A DNA stretch of 14,974 nucleotides from Betaproteobacteria bacterium UBA2293 (lineage in GTDB: Bacteria > Pseudomonadota > Gammaproteobacteria > Burkholderiales > Rhodocyclaceae). Both the position numbers and the translations under genes were made by a program. The notes under the pieces are model-generated. The model did not search any database. It had not been told where the DNA came from and saw only the letters and a list, made by a program, of their open reading frames with translations. The stretch is from NCBI GenBank assembly GCA_002345845.1, contig DDWF01000163.1, positions 1 through 14,974 on the forward strand, written 5' to 3'. This document shows, piece by piece, positions 8,962 through 14,974 of this stretch (the first letter of the stretch is position 1; the number at the start of each line of letters is the position of its first letter).

Positions 8962-9357
8962 TCACCCCTTGCCGGGCAGGCTGTCGACGCGCTTCAGGCA
9001 GGCGGCCAGTGCCGCGTCCATGGTCGCCAGATGGGTGGCGAACCAGGCCGGTAGGTTCTGCGCGTACTGACGCGCGGCAACCAGACGGCCGGCCTTGACC
9101 GAGGTGGCAAAATGCGCCAGCTCGCCGAGCACCCTCAGGTGCTCGCCGTTGTGCTCGCCGATGGCCGGGAAGCGACAGGCCTTCATCAGCCGCCCCTCGT
9201 TCTCGAAATGCTCGCGGGTATGCGCCTGCAGCTCGGCGAACAGTGCCGGGAAGGCCGCGTCGTCGGCGGCCAGCAGACGGTCGGCGAGATCGACGAAAAC
9301 GCGGTGGATGGCATCCATTTCCGCCACGCCGAGGGCCTGCGACGCTTGCCAGGGCAT
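8962..9357 (-). CDS. Hemerythrin (bacteriohemerythrin), diiron oxygen-binding protein
   Basis: This single-domain cytoplasmic hemerythrin has 131 residues and is predicted to bind O2 reversibly at a non-haem diiron site. All seven ligands expected from invertebrate hemerythrin can be assigned, with the right spacing: H18, H50, E54, H69, H73, H109 and D114 (H-x3-E, H-x3-H, H-x4-D). The conserved W105 sits before the last histidine. I chose the ATG at 9357, not the longer open frame to 9543, because the extra upstream part lies antisense to the preceding gene and is low-complexity, and because TGATG makes the start overlap the upstream stop by one base, typical of translational coupling. It is the last gene of the three-gene operon and ends 5 bases before the terminator. 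Under a NifA/sigma54 promoter it could buffer oxygen near nitrogenase or deliver it to respiration; that role is an inference. Confidence 0.9.
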   Translation of the reverse strand: MPWQASQALGVAEMDAIHRVFVDLADRLLAADDAAFPALFAELQAHTREHFENEGRLMKACRFPAIGEHNGEHLRVLGELAHFATSVKAGRLVAARQYAQNLPAWFATHLATMDAALAACLKRVDSLPGKG

Positions 9358-9914
9358 CAGATGGCCCCGTGCGTTTCCCGCTTGGCGTTGTTGGTCTTGG
9401 TCAGCGCCTCGCTGATGGCGACTTCCGGATACTTGAACTTGTGATCCTTGAGCGCGTTGTACAAGGTGACGACCTTGTCGGCCGAGCTCTGCCCCTTGAA
9501 ATCGCCCTTTTCCAGGGCCACCAGGTCGATCAGCTCGTTCCACACCATGCCCTGGACGAGCGGGATGAAAACCACCGGCACACCGTTGGTGGTCGACACG
9601 AAAGGCTTGTCGATATTGACGGTGAAGAAAACGGCAAACAGGCCCGGCTTGAAGTCGGCGCCGTACTTGCTGACGAGGGACGGGAAGTACTGCAATTCGT
9701 CGAGCGAACCGGTGATCAACTTCAGGTCGTCACCGCAGGCCAGCAGCACCGCCTGCTTGAGCAGTTCCTGCGGCGGCTTGCGCCGGCCCTGGGCGTCGGC
9801 GACTTCGCCCTCGGTGATGACCAGTTCGCCACGATAGGCGACCCAGCTGGCATCGCTGGCGGCTTCCTTGAAGTTGGCATTGAAGAACAGCGATTCGTAA
9901 CGATCGAGCAGCAT
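9357..9914 (-). CDS. Conserved-looking hypothetical protein, middle gene of nif-type operon
   Basis: I do not recognise this 185-residue protein. It has no signal peptide, no membrane segment and only one cysteine (about residue 60, ACGDD). It looks like a soluble mixed alpha/beta protein with an aromatic-rich N-terminus (MLLDRYESLFFNANF, SWVAYRG), a hydrophobic beta-rich middle (about 90-125, LFAVFFTVNIDKPF and VPVVFIPLVQGMVWNELI) and a lysine-rich C-terminus. Coding is well supported. A strong ribosome binding site (GGGAGG, 9924-9929) lies 9 bases before the ATG. It starts 31 bases after the SIR2-like stop, and its own stop overlaps the hemerythrin start as TGATG. The tight packing between a SIR2-like protein and a hemerythrin, under one promoter, suggests a shared function. 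A partner or chaperone of either neighbour is possible, but no function can be assigned. Confidence 0.85.
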   Translation of the reverse strand: MLLDRYESLFFNANFKEAASDASWVAYRGELVITEGEVADAQGRRKPPQELLKQAVLLACGDDLKLITGSLDELQYFPSLVSKYGADFKPGLFAVFFTVNIDKPFVSTTNGVPVVFIPLVQGMVWNELIDLVALEKGDFKGQSSADKVVTLYNALKDHKFKYPEVAISEALTKTNNAKRETHGAI

Positions 9915-9945
9915 GGTTTTTATCCTCCCGTTTTAAAAAAGTGGC

Positions 9946-10782
9946 TCAGGCCGCGATGGCGGCGCCGATGAATTCGTGCATATCGCACTGGAGAATCTCC
10001 AGGCCGATCTTCTTGCAGTAGCGCCGTTCCTTGTCGGTCGGCTCGGCAATGAACACCCAGCCGGCCGGCTCGGCGGCGGACCAGATCATGTCGGCCATGA
10101 CCATGCGCTCGGTGTCGCGGTTGAGGCGCATGCCCATCAGCAGGTACTGCTTGCCCTTGCGCAGTTCCTTGATCTCCGGCGGAATCGAGAAGCCGCCCAT
10201 CAGTTCGGTGATGAAATCGACGTAGTCGGCATCGGAGGCGATATAGACGCCCTCCGGCCGCGGCGTGCCCATCGGCTTGAAGAGGATGGGAATGGCCGTG
10301 TTGATCAGTTCGCTGGGCTGGTAGGCCTGGCCGTCCCAGAAGTAGATCTTGTAGCGAAAGGCGGTGCCGCTGATGCGGGCGACGCCGACGATCAGGTTGT
10401 GTGGCACGTCGGCGTAGGAATCCTGCAACTGGGTATCGCGGTTGATGTCGATGACGTAGTGCGGCGCGATGCCCTGCAGCCAGTCGTGCAGCGCGGCGCG
10501 CGTCCAGGTCGTTTCGCCGTAGGTGCGGTTGAGGAACTTGGTCACCGTCGTCCGCCCGCGCTTGAGCTCGATGTTCATCGCCGCACGCGGGAATTCGTAC
10601 ATCAGCTTCGGTGCCATCGGCTTGCCGCCGTTCATGGCGATGATCAGCGAATCGCTGTCGGCGGGAATCGCCTCGCCCGTGGCGGGATTGCGCACATCGG
10701 CGAGGACACCGGGCCCGAGATAAGGAACGATGCTGCCATCCTTGAGGCCGGCGAGCAGTTGCGAGCGGAGTTCTGGAGTCAT
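9946..10782 (-). CDS. SIR2-like protein, first gene of NifA/sigma54-type operon
   Basis: This 278-residue soluble protein resembles the SIR2-like (SIR2_2) group. The N-terminus reads SIVPYLGPGVL (17-27), where true sirtuins have a GAG NAD-binding loop. IDINRDT (111-117) keeps N114 and D116 at the place of the sirtuin Q-N-x-D motif. IASDADYVDFITE (181-193) and KQYLLMGMRL (211-220) match stretches I associate with this group. There is no zinc-binding cysteine quartet, so protein deacetylation is unlikely. NAD binding or cleavage is possible but unproven. I chose the ATG at 10782 because similarity begins there and because the open frame further upstream (to 11910) lies antisense to the kinase gene. 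The ribosome binding site is weak (AGAG). From memory, such SIR2-like proteins occur in nif regions of diazotrophs. This one heads a leftward three-gene operon with a sigma54 promoter. Confidence 0.82.
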   Translation of the reverse strand: MTPELRSQLLAGLKDGSIVPYLGPGVLADVRNPATGEAIPADSDSLIIAMNGGKPMAPKLMYEFPRAAMNIELKRGRTTVTKFLNRTYGETTWTRAALHDWLQGIAPHYVIDINRDTQLQDSYADVPHNLIVGVARISGTAFRYKIYFWDGQAYQPSELINTAIPILFKPMGTPRPEGVYIASDADYVDFITELMGGFSIPPEIKELRKGKQYLLMGMRLNRDTERMVMADMIWSAAEPAGWVFIAEPTDKERRYCKKIGLEILQCDMHEFIGAAIAA

Positions 10783-10795
10783 TGGAGTGCTCTGT

Positions 10796-10811
10796 GGGGT
10801 TGGGTAACCCC
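10796..10811. repeat. Small stem-loop in the leader of the SIR2-like operon
   Basis: GGGGTT (10796-10801) and AACCCC (10806-10811) form a perfect 6-base stem with a GGGT loop, 13 bases before the SIR2-like start codon. The predicted sigma54 transcription start (around 10805) falls within it, so it would not be fully transcribed. A role is doubtful. Confidence 0.3.
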
Positions 10812-10815
10812 TTCG

Positions 10816-10831
10816 AGCAAATTCCACGCCT
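10816..10831 (-). promoter_or_regulatory. Sigma54 (-24/-12) promoter of the SIR2-like/hypothetical/hemerythrin operon
   Basis: On the minus strand the sequence AGGCGTGGAATTTGCT matches the sigma54 consensus TGGCACG-N4-TTGCW at the essential GG (-24) and GC (-12), with the required 10 bases between them. It also matches C4, G7 and the whole TTGCT block; T1, A5 and C6 differ. Transcription would begin around 10805, giving a leader of about 23 bases before the ATG at 10782. A TGT-N10-ACA activator site lies at 10883-10898, within the usual distance. Confidence 0.72.
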
Positions 10832-10882
10832 GTTCGCTGATCACGCAACGGCGGGCTTTTCAGCCGATGGGGCAGGAGCCGT

Positions 10883-10898
10883 TGTCGGGTTTGCGACA
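10883..10898. promoter_or_regulatory. NifA-type upstream activator site (TGT-N10-ACA)
   Basis: TGTCGGGTTTGCGACA is an exact TGT-N10-ACA match with a longer dyad (TGTCG/CGACA). Its centre is about 85 bp upstream of the start predicted from the sigma54 promoter at 10816-10831, the typical place for a NifA-binding site. It lies between the divergent SIR2-like operon and the hybrid kinase gene. No good -24/-12 element faces the kinase, so the site probably serves the leftward operon. Confidence 0.65.
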
Positions 10899-10977
10899 GA
10901 ACTTCGTCGGATCGGCGGAAGCGCTGGCGGACATCCGCTGGCGAAGATACTATCGAGCATAAATACGCGATTCGAAC

Positions 10978-10981
10978 GGAG
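10978..10981 (+). promoter_or_regulatory. Ribosome binding site deciding the TTG start of the hybrid kinase
   Basis: GGAG lies 5 bases before the TTG at 10987. The reading frame is closed by a TAA at 10960, and there is no ATG or GTG between the two, so TTG is the best-supported start. Confidence 0.7.
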
Positions 10982-10986
10982 ACGCC

Positions 10987-13900
10987 TTGGCGCACAACCG
11001 GCCGCCCCCCCTCTTTCCCCCACCGCACACCAGCTATCGCGCCGGTGCGCTGCACCCCGAATCGTTCGCCTGGATCGCGCTCGCCCTGACCCTGATCTTC
11101 GCTGTTGGCGCCTGGTACGTCGCCGACCAGATCGTCAGCAACCGGGTCAACGACCGTTTCCAGTATCGTGCGGAGAAGGAACGCGACATCATCGTCCGCC
11201 GCCTGCAGGCCTACGAACTGGTGCTGCAGGGCACCGCCGCCTTCATCGAATCCAGCGACAAGGTCGACCGCGACGAGTGGCAACGCTATATCGCCCACCT
11301 CGAACTCGAACAGAACCTGCCGGGATTGCAGGCGATGGGTGTGGGTCTGCTGGTGCACCACACGGAAAGGGACCGGCACGTCGCCTCGGTGCGCCAGGAG
11401 GGCTTTGTCGATTACGACATCTGGCCAGCGGGCGAACGCGAGCAGTATGTCAGCATCGTCTTCCTTGAACCGATGGCCGGCATCAACCGCCAGGCGCTCG
11501 GTTTCGACATGTTCTCCGAGCCGGTACGCCGCGACGCCATGCAACGGGCCCGCGACAGCGGCCGAGCGGCGCTGAGCGGCAAGGTACGCCTGGTCCAGGA
11601 GAAGCAGAGCGCCGAACAGACCGGTTTCCTGATGTACCTGCCGGTCTATCACAGCGGTCTGCCGCGCAGCACCATCGACGAACGCCGTCAGGCCCTGGTT
11701 GGCTTCGTCTACAGTGCCTTTCGCGCCGAAGACCTGATGCGCCACCTGCTCGGCAACAATCTGGGCGACCTCGATCTGGTGCTTTACGACGATCAGGAGA
11801 AGGCGGAAAACCTGCTCTTCGATTCCGGCATCAGCGTCAACCCCGAACGGCGTGGCCAGCACTCCTCCCGCCTGCCGATCGAGCTCGGCAGTCATCGCTG
11901 GCTGGCACATTTCCAGAGCAGCCCGGAATTCGACGCGGTAACCACCAGCTACCTGCCCGGCAGCATTGCCGTCGGCGGCGGGCTGCTCGGCCTGCTGATC
12001 TTCGGCCTGCTAATCATCAATGCCCGTAATCAGCGGGCGGTCGAGAAGATTGCCGCGCGCCTCAGCGACAGCGAGCAGTCGCTGCGCAGCATCCTTGACA
12101 ACGCTCCCGATGCCGTTTTCATCGCCGGCAGTGAGCAGCGCTATCAATATGCCAATCAGCGAGCCTGCGAACTGATCGGCTACAGCCTGTCGGAAATCCT
12201 CGCCATGGAAATCGGCGGGCTGGCACCGGAAGGCAAGCTCGACGAGCACCGCCGCATCTTCGACGAAGTGCTGGCCGTCGGTCATGTCTTCGCCGAACTG
12301 CCGCTGCGCCGCAAGGACGGCAGCACCGCCCTGGTCGAACTGAGCGCCGTGCTGCTGCCCAACGGCCGCGTGCTGGGCACCTGCCGTGACATCGCCCAAC
12401 GCAAGCAGGCGGAAAGCGCCCTGCTCGCGGCCGAGCGCAAGTTCCGCGGCCTGATTGAACAGTCGCTGGTCGGCGTCTACATCATCCAGGATGGCCGCTT
12501 CGCCTACGCTAATCCGCGCTTCGCCGAGATGTTCGGCTTCACCGATCCGTCCGAGGTGGTCGGCGAAGTGGCGGTCAGTGATCTGGTGCAGCCGGAGGAT
12601 CGCGACAAGGTCTCCGGCAACCTGCGCAAACGTATCGCCGGCGAGGTCGATTCAATCAACTATGCTTTCGTCGGTCGCCGGCGCGATGGCTCGCCACTGG
12701 ATGTCGAGGTCTATGGCCGGCGCATGGAACATGAAGGCAAGCCAGCGGTGATCGGCGTCATCGTCGACGTCAGCGAGCGCAAACAGGCCGAAGCCGAGCT
12801 CGAACAGTACCGGCATCACCTCGAGGAACTGGTCAGAGTGCGCACCGCCGACCTGTCGGTGGCCAAGGAGGCGGCCGAGGCGGCCAACCGGGCGAAGAGC
12901 ACCTTCCTCGCCAACATGAGCCATGAACTGCGCACCCCGATGAACGCCATCATCGGCCTGACCAACATTCTCCAGCGCCAGGCCGCCGATCCGCAGCAGC
13001 GCGACCGGCTGGCCAAGATCACCGGTGCCGCCAACCACCTGTTGCGCCTGCTCAACGACGTGCTCGACCTGTCCAAGATCGATGCCGAGCGCCTGACACT
13101 GGAGCACGTACCATTCCGTCTCGGCAGCGTCATCGCCAATGTCGAGAGCCTCATCGCCGACCGCCTGGAAGCCAAGCAATTGCGCCTGCGCCGGGAAATC
13201 GACGGGCGCCTGGGCGACACCGACCTGCTCGGCGACCCGCTGCGCCTGCAGCAGATCCTGCTCAACCTGCTCAGCAACGCCGTCAAATTCACCGAGCAGG
13301 GTGAAGTTTCGGTCAGCGCCCACATCGTCGCCGAGGATGAGCAACAACTGACTGTCGCGCTGCAAGTCGCCGACACCGGTATCGGCATGTCGGCCGAGGC
13401 GCAGCAGCGTGTCTTCCGCCCCTTCGAGCAGGCCGACAGTTCGACCACTCGCCAGCACGGTGGCACCGGCCTTGGTCTGGCCATCTGCGATCGCCTGGTC
13501 GGGCTGATGAACGGCCACATCACGGTCAGCAGCGAACCCGGTCGGGGCAGCGCCTTCAGCTTCACCCTGAGTTTCGACAAGTGCCATGCTGACGAGTTGC
13601 CGGCGCATGCCCAGACGCTGACCGGCGAAGCGGCCGAACAACTGCTGCGGACGCAGCATCACGACAAGCGTCTGCTGCTCGCCGAGGACGATCCGATCAA
13701 CCAGGAAGTCGCCCACGAATTGCTGCACGACGTGCTCGGTCTGGCCGTCGATGTTGCCGCCGACGGCGTCGAGGCCCTGGCGTTGGCCCGGGGCAACATT
13801 TATGACCTGATCCTGATGGACATCCAGATGCCCAACCTTGACGGGCTGGAGGCCACCCTCGCCATCCGCCAGCTACCGGCGCATGCGGCGACGCCGATCC

Positions 13901-14040
13901 TGGCGATGACCGCCAATGCCTTCGTCGAGGACCGCCAGCGCTGCCTGGCCGCCGGCATGGACGATTTCATCGCCAAACCGGTTGATCCCGACGCACTGTT
14001 CATCATCCTCGCCCGCTGGCTCGGCAAAGCGGGCAGTTAA
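10987..14040 (+). CDS. CHASE-PAS-PAS hybrid sensor histidine kinase with receiver domain
   Basis: This 1017-residue inner-membrane kinase begins with TM1 (about 28-46), then an extracytoplasmic CHASE domain (about 85-260), TM2 (about 325-345), PAS1 (about 362-475), PAS2 (about 483-600) and a coiled linker (600-635). The kinase core follows: HisKA with phospho-acceptor H646 in [10 protein letters not shown]-box N764, G1 DTGIG (D796) and G2 GGTGLG (825-830). A C-terminal receiver (about 895-1012) has D945 as phospho-acceptor, with T975 and K997 conserved. No Hpt domain and no output gene is adjacent, so the phosphorelay partner is elsewhere. The start is TTG at 10987, with GGAG 5 bases upstream. 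CHASE domains bind small ligands such as cytokinins or peptides in other proteins; the signal here is unknown. It is divergent from the SIR2-like operon, and its TAA interlocks with the draT stop on the other strand (TTAA, 14037-14040). Confidence 0.93.
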   Translation: MAHNRPPPLFPPPHTSYRAGALHPESFAWIALALTLIFAVGAWYVADQIVSNRVNDRFQYRAEKERDIIVRRLQAYELVLQGTAAFIESSDKVDRDEWQRYIAHLELEQNLPGLQAMGVGLLVHHTERDRHVASVRQEGFVDYDIWPAGEREQYVSIVFLEPMAGINRQALGFDMFSEPVRRDAMQRARDSGRAALSGKVRLVQEKQSAEQTGFLMYLPVYHSGLPRSTIDERRQALVGFVYSAFRAEDLMRHLLGNNLGDLDLVLYDDQEKAENLLFDSGISVNPERRGQHSSRLPIELGSHRWLAHFQSSPEFDAVTTSYLPGSIAVGGGLLGLLIFGLLIINARNQRAVEKIAARLSDSEQSLRSILDNAPDAVFIAGSEQRYQYANQRACELIGYSLSEILAMEIGGLAPEGKLDEHRRIFDEVLAVGHVFAELPLRRKDGSTALVELSAVLLPNGRVLGTCRDIAQRKQAESALLAAERKFRGLIEQSLVGVYIIQDGRFAYANPRFAEMFGFTDPSEVVGEVAVSDLVQPEDRDKVSGNLRKRIAGEVDSINYAFVGRRRDGSPLDVEVYGRRMEHEGKPAVIGVIVDVSERKQAEAELEQYRHHLEELVRVRTADLSVAKEAAEAANRAKSTFLANMSHELRTPMNAIIGLTNILQRQAADPQQRDRLAKITGAANHLLRLLNDVLDLSKIDAERLTLEHVPFRLGSVIANVESLIADRLEAKQLRLRREIDGRLGDTDLLGDPLRLQQILLNLLSNAVKFTEQGEVSVSAHIVAEDEQQLTVALQVADTGIGMSAEAQQRVFRPFEQADSSTTRQHGGTGLGLAICDRLVGLMNGHITVSSEPGRGSAFSFTLSFDKCHADELPAHAQTLTGEAAEQLLRTQHHDKRLLLAEDDPINQEVAHELLHDVLGLAVDVAADGVEALALARGNIYDLILMDIQMPNLDGLEATLAIRQLPAHAATPILAMTANAFVEDRQRCLAAGMDDFIAKPVDPDALFIILARWLGKAGS

Positions 14041-14921
14041 AGCGTCGACAGGCTGACCTCGGCGACACCGCCGATGGCCAGGAACTCGTCCTCGCCCTGC
14101 AGGACGCCGGGCAGCAGGCCGCAATGGAAGAAAATCTTCACCAGCGGCACGTCGACGGCGAGGATGTAGTCGCCGAATTCGCACGCCCGGTCACGGCTGC
14201 AAGTGAATGAATTGAGGTTGTTGAGCAGGATCAGCTGGCGGCCGTTATCGCCCTTTTCCAGCACCTCGTGATCGCCCAGGCGGTTGATGCCGCGGTAAAG
14301 CGTGACATGTTGGGCCGCCGGATGACGCCGCGCCAGCTCGTACTGGCAATAGGTGTACACCAGGTCGAGCTGGGCCTCCAGCGCATTGGTGCCGTACAGC
14401 CCCTGAGCGCGCATTTCCAGATAGCGCCGATAGGCCTCGTCTGACGGATCGCGCAGCGGCTGGCCGTGCCAGCGCGGCATCAGGCCGAAGCGTGATTCGA
14501 CCCAGCCCTTGAGCACGGCGCCCTCGCGGCTGTCCGAGTCGAAACTCCAGCCGCGGATGGTCTTGCTGTAATTGGCTTTGGTCCGCCCCTTCTTCTGGCC
14601 GGTGAAGCCCATCTCTTCCGGCCATGCGAGCTGGAAACGCACGGTCAGGTAATCGCGGAAGACGTCGCCGCGCGCTTCCGGGGCTACCGCATCGAGGCGA
14701 CGGAACAGGTCGCGGTGCAGTTCGGCGACGCCGTCGATCAACAACGGCGTCGGATGGCGCTGGAAAGTCAGGCTACCGAGGACGACCGCCGGCAGATTGC
14801 AGCGGTTGATCGGCAGGCGCGCGTCGCGCGGCAGTGTCGCTTTGTAGTCACCCCTACAAAGCGTAGGGGAATTGTCGGATGTCGGGGTGCCGACAAAATC
14901 CGGCGAATTTTCGATTTTCAT
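14037..14921 (-). CDS. draT: NAD+-dinitrogenase reductase ADP-D-ribosyltransferase DraT
   Basis: DraT switches nitrogenase off by transferring ADP-ribose from NAD+ to an arginine of the iron protein NifH. This 294-residue protein shows the R-S-E pattern of arginine-specific ADP-ribosyltransferases: R210 in [10 protein letters not shown]238 in NSFTCSRD and the ExE motif E277-D278-E279 in [10 protein letters not shown]. Other stretches I associate with DraT are [13 protein letters not shown] (38-50) and [21 protein letters not shown] (about 175-195). I chose the ATG at 14921. In-frame GTG at 14936 and TTG at 14966 are alternatives, and none has a strong Shine-Dalgarno. The first roughly 35 residues look like a non-conserved extension, and their DNA carries palindromes read here as NifA sites for the rightward promoter. 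The stop overlaps that of the hybrid kinase. Its partner draG is about 13.4 kb away, on the opposite strand, not in an operon with it. Confidence 0.92.
   Translation of the reverse strand: MKIENSPDFVGTPTSDNSPTLCRGDYKATLPRDARLPINRCNLPAVVLGSLTFQRHPTPLLIDGVAELHRDLFRRLDAVAPEARGDVFRDYLTVRFQLAWPEEMGFTGQKKGRTKANYSKTIRGWSFDSDSREGAVLKGWVESRFGLMPRWHGQPLRDPSDEAYRRYLEMRAQGLYGTNALEAQLDLVYTYCQYELARRHPAAQHVTLYRGINRLGDHEVLEKGDNGRQLILLNNLNSFTCSRDRACEFGDYILAVDVPLVKIFFHCGLLPGVLQGEDEFLAIGGVAEVSLSTL
14838..14869. repeat. Two overlapping, mutually exclusive inverted repeats within 5' draT
   Basis: A perfect 10-base inverted repeat (arms 14838-14847 and 14854-14863, CGCTTTGTAG/CTACAAAGCG, spacer TCACCC) overlaps a perfect 7-base one (CCCCTAC 14851-14857 and GTAGGGG 14863-14869). 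The two cannot form together. The first contains the TGT-N10-ACA match. Either it is an extended activator site in DNA, or the draT mRNA can switch between two hairpins. Confidence 0.6.
14843..14858. promoter_or_regulatory. NifA-type upstream activator site 1 of the right-edge promoter
   Basis: TGTAGTCACCCCTACA matches TGT-N10-ACA exactly and sits in the 10-base palindrome. Its centre is about 115 bp upstream of the -24/-12 promoter at 14957-14972, within the normal range for NifA sites. It lies inside the draT coding region. Confidence 0.6.
14880..14895. promoter_or_regulatory. NifA-type upstream activator site 2 of the right-edge promoter
   Basis: TGTCGGGGTGCCGACA matches TGT-N10-ACA exactly and is a 6-base perfect dyad (TGTCGG/CCGACA) with a 4-base centre. 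It lies 37 bp from site 1, centre to centre, and about 75 bp before the sigma54 promoter. An AT-rich stretch (14903-14933) follows, which could ease DNA looping; no clear IHF consensus was found in it. Confidence 0.6.
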
Positions 14922-14956
14922 TTTTATTTCAGTCACTTGCGGCCTGCCAGTCGACC

Positions 14957-14972
14957 TGGCACGCAACGTGCA
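14957..14972 (+). promoter_or_regulatory. Sigma54 (-24/-12) promoter reading out of the window to the right
   Basis: TGGCACGCAACGTGCA matches the consensus TGGCACG-N4-TTGCW at every fixed position except one (G in place of the first T of TTGC), with correct spacing between GG and GC. Transcription would start at about 14983, beyond the window. With two NifA-type sites upstream it should drive a nitrogen-fixation operon; nifHDK next to draT, as in Rhodospirillum and Azospirillum, is the leading guess. Confidence 0.75.
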
Positions 14973-14974
14973 GA

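Noticed and set aside
9358..9543. N-terminal extension of the hemerythrin
   Set aside because: The added residues are a frame-shifted reading of the preceding gene, rich in R, Q and G, and the TGATG coupling supports the ATG at 9357.
8962..10782. SIR2-like operon as an anti-phage defence system
   Set aside because: SIR2 domains do occur in defence, but no known defence partner (TIR, HerA, Argonaute, STAND) is present. The NifA/sigma54-type promoter and the hemerythrin fit nitrogen fixation better. Not fully excluded.
10899..10986. Sigma54 promoter for the hybrid kinase
   Set aside because: The only GG-N10-GC match on the plus strand here has AA in place of TT before GC and no other consensus bases, so it is not supported.
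10783..11910. Upstream extension of the SIR2-like frame (about 376 extra codons)
   Set aside because: It crosses the regulatory region and runs antisense to the CHASE domain of the kinase. The SIR2-like similarity starts at the ATG at 10782, just after the sigma54 promoter.
12652..13728. Minus-strand open frame of 358 codons
   Set aside because: Antisense to the HisKA/HATPase region of the kinase, with no recognisable motif.

Overview
The window is dense, roughly 60-65 % GC proteobacterial DNA with nine complete genes plus one cut off at the left edge. It most resembles a nitrogen-fixing betaproteobacterium, for instance of the Rhodocyclales (Azoarcus / Dechloromonas / Azospira type). This rests on the nitrogenase-regulating enzymes DraG (left edge) and DraT (right edge), NifA- and sigma54-type promoter elements, and the style of the signalling proteins. 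The genus is an inference. No rRNA, tRNA, CRISPR array or insertion sequence was seen. No gene-free stretch exceeds about 207 bases (5794-6000; the next largest is 10783-10986).

Left block (1-5793): the 3' part of draG runs rightwards and ends inside the 3' end of a 1184-residue membrane protein on the opposite strand (dCache-HAMP-PAS-PAS-PAS-GGDEF-EAL). That gene lies 35 bases behind an Aer-type redox/energy taxis receptor, and the two probably form one leftward transcript. Centre-left block (6001-8904): a Crp/Fnr-superfamily regulator, then a divergent LysR regulator / YbfB-YjiJ-type MFS transporter pair whose shared control region carries two perfect palindromes built from the same half-site.

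Centre-right block (8918-10898): a leftward three-gene operon encodes a SIR2-like protein, a 185-residue protein of unknown family and a hemerythrin with a full set of diiron ligands. It has a good sigma54 -24/-12 promoter (10816-10831), a NifA-type TGT-N10-ACA site about 85 bp upstream of the predicted transcription start (10883-10898), and an intrinsic terminator (8918-8956). This is the best candidate for an under-described system: a nitrogen-fixation-linked module that may combine oxygen binding with an NAD-related function.

Right block (10987-14974): a CHASE-PAS-PAS hybrid histidine kinase starts at TTG with a clear ribosome binding site, and its stop codon interlocks with that of draT on the other strand. 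At the right edge, two more NifA-type sites lie inside the 5' part of draT and point to a near-consensus sigma54 promoter (14957-14972) that reads out of the window. This predicts a nif operon, possibly nifHDK, immediately to the right.

Taken together, the genes couple nitrogen fixation (reversible ADP-ribosylation of nitrogenase reductase and a NifA-controlled oxygen-binding module) with redox, energy and signal sensing (Aer, c-di-GMP turnover, hybrid kinase). DraT and DraG sit about 13.4 kb apart and face each other, instead of forming the usual draTG operon.
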